Assembly: GCA_017622635.1 (NCBI GenBank)
Contig: JAGAQS010000085.1
Coordinates: forward strand, 1-6,575
Length of the DNA: 6,575 nt
From: Ruminococcus sp.
Lineage (GTDB): Bacteria > Bacillota > Clostridia > Oscillospirales > Ruminococcaceae
Direction: 5' to 3'
Shown: in pieces, positions 1 to 6,575 of the stretch
Position numbering within the stretch: position 1 is the first letter of the stretch
How the letters are laid out: each line of letters starts with the position of its first letter
Notes under the pieces: model-generated
The model's input: only the letters and a program-made list of their open reading frames with translations
Told to the model about the DNA's origin: nothing
Database searches by the model: none
Position numbers and translations under genes: made by a program

Positions 1-389
1 TAGGCTTCGGACGCAGTTTCACGCATATAGTCGGGTAAAATATCACTGTTTTTCGTTCTGAACGCCTCTTTAAGTACGTCAACACTGACGTTCGACGGTT
101 CAATAATATAATGTTCGGGTTCTCTGTTGGAAATCATGGCTTTCAGTACTGCTTTCAGGTTGTGGAAATCATTTCTGTAAAGAAGAATTTCAAGCTCACG
201 GCTGTCGGGTGCATAACTTTTCAGCATTTCCCATACATCAGAAAGAGTCTGTCTTTCAGTTGATAACAGAACAGATTCAAACTCCGTATATGTTGCATTA
301 ATAAGCTGTTCCATGTCGCTCTGTTTAAGAAGAAAACTCTCCATTGCCTTTACTGCAGAAACAGCACTTGCATATTCTGCTTTTCCCAT
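1..389 (-). CDS. ntpC: V/A-type ATPase subunit C (subunit d), N-terminal part, cut by the window edge
   Basis: The frame is open from ATG at 389 to the left edge and gives 129 residues beginning MGKAEYASAVSAVKAMESFL. It ends without a stop, so the C-terminal part lies outside; full-length family members are roughly 330-350 residues. The family role is the central-stalk socket that joins the rotor shaft (D/F subunits) to the membrane c-ring. The assignment rests on the mainly helical sequence, the segment DFHNLKAVLKA (about residues 75-85), which resembles the conserved 'DxxNLK' stretch of subunit C, and its position directly after ntpE, as in the Enterococcus hirae ntp operon. The start lies 4 nt after the ntpE stop. 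Its ribosome binding site AGGTGA (394-399) contains the ntpE stop codon, so the two genes are probably translationally coupled. Confidence 0.86.
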   Translation of the reverse strand, partial: MGKAEYASAVSAVKAMESFLLKQSDMEQLINATYTEFESVLLSTERQTLSDVWEMLKSYAPDSRELEILLYRNDFHNLKAVLKAMISNREPEHYIIEPSNVSVDVLKEAFRTKNSDILPDYMRETASEA

Positions 390-393
390 TCAA

Positions 394-993
394 TCACCTG
401 CCTGAAAATAATTCTCTTGCGAGAGTATCACGTATACCGTCTTTTTCGGATTCAATAATTGCCCTGAAACTGCAATTTTCGGAAATCAGACCGTATTCCA
501 ATATAAAACCGTTTTTAATACCGGCAGGAATTACCGAAATTTCAACAGTTCCGCCTGCTCCCTCTGCAATATCCGAAAGTTTTACAGAAAAGTCTTTCGG
601 GAGTCTTGCAAGGTCTTTTTCACCGAAATAAATTATTCCGTTTCCATTATGGATTTTACGTTTTGCAATTTTCAGAATCATTTCAAAATAATCACTGTCG
701 GGGAGTCCGTCAAGCTTTGAAATAACGTTTTCAATCGCTGAATTTATAATTTCAACCCTGCATTTCAGAATTTTTCTTTTCATTTCCGCATCTGTTGAAT
801 TACAGATATTTTTATAGTCTGTTTCAGCCTGTGCGGAAGCTTTTTTCATGTAATCGTTGTAAGCCTTTTCGGCTTTTGCGTCGCCCTCTGATTCTATACC
901 CTTGGCTTTTTCTTCTGCCATACGTATAATGTTATTTTCCGTCTGTTTCTGCTGTTGACCGATTATATCAAGAATTTCGTCAAGTCCCGACAT
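394..993 (-). CDS. ntpE: V/A-type ATPase subunit E (peripheral stalk)
   Basis: This encodes 199 residues, close to the usual 190-200 for the family. Subunit E pairs with subunit G/H to form the peripheral stalk that stops the catalytic head from turning with the rotor; it is cytoplasmic and membrane-associated. The first ~95 residues are highly charged and helical (QQQKQTENNIIRMAEEKAK and onward), as expected of the long stalk helix. The rest forms the globular head-binding domain, with the typical glycine-rich strand region (GGTVEISVIPAGIKNGFILE) followed by a helix ending LARELF. A longer frame begins at ATG 1011, but the strong site AAGGAGGG (1000-1007) sits between that ATG and the one at 993, with 6-nt spacing to the latter, so MSGLDEIL is taken as the N-terminus. 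It follows ntpK by 17 nt. Confidence 0.93.
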   Translation of the reverse strand: MSGLDEILDIIGQQQKQTENNIIRMAEEKAKGIESEGDAKAEKAYNDYMKKASAQAETDYKNICNSTDAEMKRKILKCRVEIINSAIENVISKLDGLPDSDYFEMILKIAKRKIHNGNGIIYFGEKDLARLPKDFSVKLSDIAEGAGGTVEISVIPAGIKNGFILEYGLISENCSFRAIIESEKDGIRDTLARELFSGR

Positions 994-1010
994 TTCTGTC
1001 CCTCCTTGCA

Positions 1011-3441
<2,431 letters not shown>

Positions 3442-3471
3442 TTCACATCACTCTCCTTAATAAACGGTTTT

Positions 3472-3780
3472 TCAGAAAAACTCATCAATCACCGCATTGA
3501 CCGCATTATTCATGTTTTTTTCAGCCAAAGCACTGATAACACCAATTTTTTCAATACACTCCCTTTCAGCCTGCCGTGCATGAATTTCAGCTTTTTTCCT
3601 GTATTCATCACGGATTTTTTCAGACTCCGATGCAGCTACACTGATTTTTTTCTGTACAGCGATTGCCGAGTACCGTTCAGCCTCAGCTATAATATCATCA
3701 CTGCGTTTTCGTGCGTCAGAAATTTTTCTGTCCGAATCCGCTTCAGCGGAAAGGATTTTTTTAACTGCTTCCGATGCCAT
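3472..3780 (-). CDS. ntpF: V/A-type ATPase subunit G/H (peripheral stalk, AhaH/NtpF-like)
   Basis: This 102-residue protein is almost entirely helical and charged, and rich in Ala, Glu, Lys and Arg (for example ILSAEADSDRKISDARKRSD near residues 9-28). It has no membrane segment. That profile, the size (E. hirae NtpF is about 107 residues) and the position as first gene before ntpI identify it as the partner of subunit E in the peripheral-stalk heterodimer. Low sequence complexity makes the family call depend partly on context. The start at 3780 follows AGGAGGTGA (3785-3793), which matches the 16S anti-SD over nine bases with 7-nt spacing from the GGAGG core. An in-frame ATG at 3804 lies upstream of that site, inside a palindrome, and is not favoured. 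It is the first gene of the operon behind a consensus promoter; ntpI begins 30 nt after its stop. Confidence 0.88.
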   Translation of the reverse strand: MASEAVKKILSAEADSDRKISDARKRSDDIIAEAERYSAIAVQKKISVAASESEKIRDEYRKKAEIHARQAERECIEKIGVISALAEKNMNNAVNAVIDEFF

Positions 3781-3784
3781 AGAA

Positions 3785-3793
3785 TCACCTCCT
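3785..3793 (-). promoter_or_regulatory. Ribosome binding site of ntpF
   Basis: AGGAGGTGA on the minus strand is complementary to the 16S 3' end over nine bases. It fixes the start at ATG 3780 rather than at ATG 3804, which lies upstream of it. Confidence 0.92.
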
Positions 3794-3814
3794 AAAATGA
3801 CCATCAGTCATTTT
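3794..3814. promoter_or_regulatory. Perfect 8-5-8 palindrome at the start of the ntp transcript (operator or leader hairpin)
   Basis: Arms AAAATGAC and GTCATTTT (3794-3801 and 3807-3814) match perfectly around a 5-nt centre. The element runs from about +3 to +23 of the predicted ntpF transcript and ends one base before the ribosome binding site. A TGAC-N5-GTCA core at this place resembles operators of dimeric repressors such as TetR-family proteins, which would block initiation or early elongation. As RNA it would be a small AT-rich hairpin next to, but not covering, the Shine-Dalgarno. The regulator is unknown; the operator reading is inference. Confidence 0.6.
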
Positions 3815-3822
3815 GTTCCATT

Positions 3823-3851
3823 ATTATAGCACATAAAATTACATTTGTCAA
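3823..3851 (-). promoter_or_regulatory. Sigma-A promoter of the ntp (V-ATPase) operon
   Basis: The -35 box TTGACA (3846-3851) and -10 box TATAAT (3823-3828) are both perfect and separated by 17 nt. The three bases before the -10 are TGC, giving an extended -10 as well. Transcription should start near 3816-3817, leaving a leader of about 36 nt before the ntpF start codon. With every element at consensus, the basal promoter should be very strong, which makes the palindrome directly downstream a likely control point. Confidence 0.9.
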
Positions 3852-3912
3852 TAGCTTTTTATAAAAAAGTGACCAAAGTTCATTTATTTTTCACTTAAAC
3901 AGAAATAGAGCC

Positions 3913-3931
3913 ATCTCTACAGACAGCTCCC
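3913..3931. repeat. Copy 2 of the 19-nt element ATCYCTACAGACAGCTCCC
   Basis: On the plus strand it matches copy 1 (3990-4008) at 18 of 19 bases, including an unbroken CTACAGACAGCTCCC. Read on the minus strand it begins GGGAGCTGTCTGTAG and continues into GCTCTA, so a shorter hairpin can form: TAGAG (3915-3919) with CTCTA (3907-3911). No strong U-tract follows. Confidence 0.8.
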
Positions 3932-3970
3932 CTTTGAACATTATACACTTTTTATATGAATTTATACCGT

Positions 3971-4008
3971 CAAAACGCAAAGGGAGCTAATCCCTACAGA
4001 CAGCTCCC
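3971..4008 (-). terminator. Hairpin with U-rich tail, probable terminator of hisS-aspS
   Basis: On the minus strand GGGAGCT (4002-4008) pairs perfectly with AGCTCCC (3982-3988) over a 13-nt loop, followed by TTTGCGTTTT (3972-3981). It is the first GC-rich stem after the aspS stop, 86 nt downstream, and could end aspS transcripts and those from the promoter at 4037-4065. The U-tract is interrupted, so termination may be partial. The 3' arm can instead pair with the second repeat copy (3925-3936). Confidence 0.5.
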
Positions 4009-4031
4009 AAATAAATCATATTCAATTCATA
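3972..4031 (-). ncRNA. Possible short RNA between aspS and ntpF
   Basis: A near-ideal promoter (4037-4065) would start a transcript near 4030 that crosses the 7-bp hairpin and meets its U-rich tail about 55-60 nt later. No reading frame with a ribosome binding site is present. If the hairpin is read through, the transcript would continue across the second repeat copy towards ntpF. The RNA is inferred from promoter plus hairpin only; I do not recognise a known family. Confidence 0.3.
3990..4008. repeat. Copy 1 of the 19-nt element ATCYCTACAGACAGCTCCC
   Basis: It is a direct repeat of 3913-3931 at a distance of 77 nt, with one mismatch. This copy sits inside a hairpin whose stem is GGGAGCT/AGCTCCC. 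The two copies are read in different frames by the tiny ORFs that cross them, so the conservation is at nucleotide rather than peptide level. Confidence 0.8.
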
Positions 4032-4036
4032 TAATG

Positions 4037-4065
4037 ATTATACACCATAAAGAAAAATTTGTCAA
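4037..4065 (-). promoter_or_regulatory. Consensus sigma-A promoter just downstream of aspS
   Basis: TTGACA (4060-4065) and TATAAT (4037-4042) are separated by exactly 17 nt. The first nine bases (TTGACAAAT) are the same as those of the ntp promoter. No gene starts immediately downstream: the next start codon with a ribosome binding site is ntpF, about 250 nt away, which has its own promoter. It therefore either makes a small RNA or a long structured leader for the ntp operon. Confidence 0.75.
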
Positions 4066-4094
4066 GTACTTTTCATAAAAATAATATTTTTTAC

Positions 4095-5870
4095 TTAATC
4101 TTCCCTGACATCAACTTTAATTCCAAGTACGGAAAGGCTTTCGTCGTCAACGGTTGACGGACACTCCGACATCAGTTCACTTGCATTCTGAACCTTCGGA
4201 AATGCCGTTACATCTCGCAGGCTGTCAGCCTTGCACATAATCATTGCAAGACGGTCAAGACCTATTCCCATACCGCCATGAGGAGGCGCACCGTAACGGT
4301 AAGCGTCAACAAGGAAACCAAATTTAGCCTGAATTTCTTCGTCAGTCATACCGAGAGCCTCAAACATTCTCTGCTGAAGTTCAAAGTCTGTTATACGCAT
4401 TGAACCGCTTGAAAGTTCTGTGCCGTTAAGAACCAAGTCCCATGCTTTTGCACGGACGTTTTCGGGGTCTGTGTCAAGATATTCGATACATTCTTCCATA
4501 GGCATTGTGAAAGGGTGATGTGCGGCAACCCATGTGTCATTATCGTCGTCATGCTCAAAGAATGGCATTTCTGTAATCCAAAGGAAATTATACTTATCAT
4601 CAGGTATAACATTCAGTCTCTTTCCGCATATAAGACGTATTGCACCGAGCGTTGAAAGAACGGTCTTGTTTTTATCGGCACATATAAGCACCAAATCGCC
4701 TTTTTCAGCACCTACCGCATTGCAGACAGTTTCAAGTTCGCCGTCCCTGAGGAACTTTTTAAAAGAACAGTTCGGTTCGTCTGCCCAGCGGATATAAGCA
4801 AGTCCCTTTGCACCGATACCCTTGGCGTGTTCAACAAGCTTGTCGATTTCTTTTCTTGTATAAGTACCTGCACCGTTCTTTACGTTTATAGCACGTACAG
4901 AACCGCCGTTATCAAGGGCGTTTTTAAATACGACAAAATCAATATCTTTTACAGTTTCGGAAATATCCTGAATTTCAAAACCAAAACGTGTATCGGGCTT
5001 GTCAGAACCATAACGGTTCATAGCGTCCGCAAATGTAAGACGTGGCAGAGGTGTGGGAATATCAACATTCATGACCTCTTTGAAAACCCTCTGAATGAAT
5101 CCCTCAACACATTCCTGAATATCATCAGCGTCAACAAATGACATTTCAAGGTCAATCTGTGTAAATTCGGGCTGTCTGTCCGCACGCAAATCTTCATCAC
5201 GGAAACAGCGGGCAAGCTGAATATATCTGTCATATCCTGCAATCATAAGCAATTGTTTGTAAATCTGCGGTGACTGCGGAAGTGCATAAAATTTACCCTG
5301 ATGTACTCTTGACGGAATGAGGTAGTCCCTCGCACCTTCGGGAGTTGACTTCATCATCATGGGTGTTTCTATTTCAAGGAAACCGTTTTCATAGAAATAT
5401 TCCCTTGTGACTTTCGCAATTTCGTGACGCATCATTATATTACGCTGTAAAGGTTCACGGCGGAGGTCAAGAAAACGGTATTTCAGACGTAATTCCTCAT
5501 TTGCATTTGAATCGCTTACTATCTCAAAAGGCGGTGTCTGTGCCTTTGCAAGTATACGGAGGTCGTCAACGAAAACTTCAACAAGACCTGTCTTTATTTT
5601 ATAATTTTTGCTCTCACGTTCAACAACTTTTCCCTTAGCCATGAGAACATATTCACTGTGACATGATGAGGCTTTTTCAAAAACTTCGGGATTGCTCTTG
5701 TCGTTGAAAAGAAGCTGAACAACGCCCGTCCTGTCTCTGAGGACGATAAAAATAACACCGCCCTTGTTTCTTATCCTGTCAACAAATCCGCCGACTACAA
5801 CTTCCTTTCCTGCCTCTGTAACATCGCCACAGTAGTGGGTACGTTTCAGACCTTTCATATTGTCAGCCAT
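4095..5870 (-). CDS. aspS: Aspartyl-tRNA synthetase, bacterial type
   Basis: This enzyme charges tRNA-Asp with aspartate in the cytoplasm. At 591 residues it has the full bacterial layout. Residues ~1-110 are the OB-fold anticodon-binding domain. The class II catalytic core follows, with motif 1 around FLEIETPMM (164-172), the flipping loop TPEGARDYLIP (176-186), QSPQIYKQLLM (199-209) and motif 2 in RCFRDEDLRADRQPEFTQID (221-240). The bacterial GAD insertion spans about 285-425. Motif 3 is GAPPHGGMGIGLDRL (527-541). All catalytic motifs look intact. The start ATG is 2 nt after the hisS stop, and a GGGGAG ribosome binding site lies inside the hisS end (about 5882-5887), so the pair is co-transcribed and probably coupled. 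Position 36 in the anticodon-binding domain (RNKGG) is a lysine where discriminating enzymes such as E. coli's have leucine. Confidence 0.98.
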   Translation of the reverse strand: MADNMKGLKRTHYCGDVTEAGKEVVVGGFVDRIRNKGGVIFIVLRDRTGVVQLLFNDKSNPEVFEKASSCHSEYVLMAKGKVVERESKNYKIKTGLVEVFVDDLRILAKAQTPPFEIVSDSNANEELRLKYRFLDLRREPLQRNIMMRHEIAKVTREYFYENGFLEIETPMMMKSTPEGARDYLIPSRVHQGKFYALPQSPQIYKQLLMIAGYDRYIQLARCFRDEDLRADRQPEFTQIDLEMSFVDADDIQECVEGFIQRVFKEVMNVDIPTPLPRLTFADAMNRYGSDKPDTRFGFEIQDISETVKDIDFVVFKNALDNGGSVRAINVKNGAGTYTRKEIDKLVEHAKGIGAKGLAYIRWADEPNCSFKKFLRDGELETVCNAVGAEKGDLVLICADKNKTVLSTLGAIRLICGKRLNVIPDDKYNFLWITEMPFFEHDDDNDTWVAAHHPFTMPMEECIEYLDTDPENVRAKAWDLVLNGTELSSGSMRITDFELQQRMFEALGMTDEEIQAKFGFLVDAYRYGAPPHGGMGIGLDRLAMIMCKADSLRDVTAFPKVQNASELMSECPSTVDDESLSVLGIKVDVRED

Positions 5871-5872
5871 AA

Positions 5873-6575
5873 TTACTTACTCTCCCCGTTTGTAAAATTA
5901 TTCAACAGTTCCTCATCTTCGAGACTGTTCATCATTTTATTGAAATAAAGTGACTCAAAATTTGCCCTGAATTTATCGTCAAGTGCGATTTCGACTTCAT
6001 TTCCCGTCTCCATTTCCTTGACTTTTACACTTCCGTTTTCAAGTTCGTTGTCACCGATTACAACAGTAAACGCCGAACCTATTTTATTGGCATATTTCAT
6101 CTGTGCCTTGATACCGCGTCCCATAAGGTCAAACTCTGCATGATAGCCAAATTCACGAAGTTCGTGTGAAATTTTCATAGCCTTTTCAAGTGCCTTGTCA
6201 CCCATTGTCGCAAAATAAACGTCACACACTCTGGGAGTCAGAAATTCACTGTTCTGCTTGTCCATAACAATAAGCAGACGTTCTATACCCATAGCAAAGC
6301 CAAGTGCGGGAACTTTCTGACCGCCGAGCTGTTCAATAAGACCGTCATAACGTCCGCCACCGCATACAGTACCCTGTGCACCGATTTCAGTCGTAACAAA
6401 TTCAAAAACGGTCTTTGTGTAGTAGTCAAGACCACGTACAATTTTCGGATTTACCTTGAAGTCTATATTAAGACCTGTAAGATATTTTTTAAGTTTTTCA
6501 AAGTGGTCACTGCATTCCTCACAGAGATAGTCAAGAATAACAGGTGCGTCCTTTGCGATTTCCTGACATATCGGA
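5873..6575 (-). CDS. hisS: Histidyl-tRNA synthetase, C-terminal part, cut by the window edge
   Basis: The frame is open from the right edge (first full codon at 6574) to TAA at 5873, giving 233 residues; about 190 N-terminal residues of a ~420-residue protein are outside. The enzyme charges tRNA-His. Visible hallmarks are RGLDYYTKTVFEF (47-59 of the fragment), the histidine-specific motif, GGGRYDGL (72-79), and class II motif 3 in PALGFAMGIERLLIVM (89-104). The last ~90 residues form the anticodon-binding domain, starting near VCDVYFATMGDKA and including DLMGRGIKAQMKYAN. An internal ATG at 6292 lies inside motif 3 and is not a start. A segment with two cysteines (YLCEECSDHFEKL, 16-28) belongs to the insertion domain. 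It heads the hisS-aspS pair, a common arrangement in Firmicutes. Confidence 0.97.
   Translation of the reverse strand, partial: PICQEIAKDAPVILDYLCEECSDHFEKLKKYLTGLNIDFKVNPKIVRGLDYYTKTVFEFVTTEIGAQGTVCGGGRYDGLIEQLGGQKVPALGFAMGIERLLIVMDKQNSEFLTPRVCDVYFATMGDKALEKAMKISHELREFGYHAEFDLMGRGIKAQMKYANKIGSAFTVVIGDNELENGSVKVKEMETGNEVEIALDDKFRANFESLYFNKMMNSLEDEELLNNFTNGESK

Larger units (their letters stand above)
3781..4094. other. Intergenic region between aspS and ntpF
   Basis: This 314-nt stretch has no convincing reading frame. On the minus strand, after the aspS stop, it holds a consensus promoter (4037-4065) and a hairpin with a U-rich tail (3971-4008) that is also one copy of a duplicated 19-nt element. 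Next come an AT-rich spacer with an isolated TATAAT (3940-3945), the second copy of the element (3913-3931), a weak inverted repeat (3867-3896), the ntp promoter (3823-3851) and the palindrome plus ribosome binding site of ntpF. Confidence 0.85.

Noticed and set aside
344..631. Plus-strand ORF of 95 codons, and similar plus-strand ORFs at 1107-1334, 1345-1770, 2074-2355, 2717-2929, 3364-3795, 4534-4797 and 4827-5141
   Set aside because: All lie opposite intact conserved ntp, aspS or neighbouring genes, encode low-complexity sequence with no recognisable domain, and are best explained as antisense shadows.
3787..3811. Tiny ORF starting at ATG 3811 (MTDGHFRR) whose stop lies in the ntpF ribosome binding site
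   Set aside because: It has no ribosome binding site of its own and arises naturally from the palindrome sequence.
3869..3884. Second operator resembling the main palindrome (ATGAAC-TTT-GGTCAC on the minus strand)
   Set aside because: Only four of six positions are symmetric; the shared GGTCA is too short to support a second binding site.
3861..3896. Inverted repeat AAGTGA/TCACTT followed by a T-run on the minus strand, as a terminator
   Set aside because: The stem is only 6 bp with two GC pairs and an 18-nt loop, too weak to call.
3940..3973. Third promoter (TTGACG at 3968-3973, TATAAT at 3940-3945)
   Set aside because: The spacing is 22 nt, too long for sigma-A, and no -35-like box lies at 17 nt; the TATAAT may be chance in AT-rich DNA.
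3980..4013. Tiny ORF MIYLGAVCRD crossing the hairpin, as a leader peptide
   Set aside because: It has no ribosome binding site and no run of regulatory codons, and the second copy of the element is read in a different frame.
4391..4612. Minus-strand ORF of 73 codons inside aspS
   Set aside because: It overlaps the conserved catalytic region of aspS in another frame and has no family resemblance.

Overview
The window is a stretch of AT-leaning chromosome in which every recognisable gene lies on the minus strand. The combination of a V/A-type ATPase operon, a bacterial-type aspartyl-tRNA synthetase directly behind hisS, strong AGGAGG ribosome binding sites and consensus sigma-A promoters fits a low-GC Firmicute, most likely a clostridial gut or rumen anaerobe (Ruminococcus-like). 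The taxon is inferred from gene content and sequence style, not from a marker search.

Reading along the minus strand (right to left): the C-terminal part of hisS (histidyl-tRNA synthetase) enters from the right edge and is followed after 2 nt by complete aspS (aspartyl-tRNA synthetase). The two form a translation cassette. A 314-nt non-coding region (3781-4094) follows. After it comes a second operon encoding the membrane and stalk parts of a V/A-type ATPase: ntpF (peripheral stalk subunit G/H), ntpI (a/I subunit), ntpK (c-ring proteolipid), ntpE (stalk subunit E) and the start of ntpC (subunit C/d), which runs off the left edge. This is the gene order of the Enterococcus hirae ntp operon (ntpFIKECGABD...), so the catalytic genes G-A-B-D are expected just beyond the left edge. 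Genes are tightly packed, with spacings from an 8-nt overlap to a 30-nt gap, and several start/stop arrangements suggest translational coupling.

The c subunit carries the full set of residues that bind Na+ in E. hirae NtpK (L, T and Q in helix 2, Q in helix 3, E in helix 4). The enzyme is therefore probably a Na+-coupled pump or synthase. The I subunit has both conserved membrane arginines.

The part least explained by known genes is the intergenic region. It holds two near-perfect sigma-A promoters. One drives ntpF and has an 8-5-8 palindrome starting just after its predicted start point. The other lies right behind aspS with no gene immediately downstream; it reads into two copies of a 19-nt element, 77 nt apart, that can fold in mutually exclusive ways. 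This could be a small RNA, a leader/attenuator or a dispersed repeat family. No mobile element, CRISPR array, tRNA or rRNA was seen.
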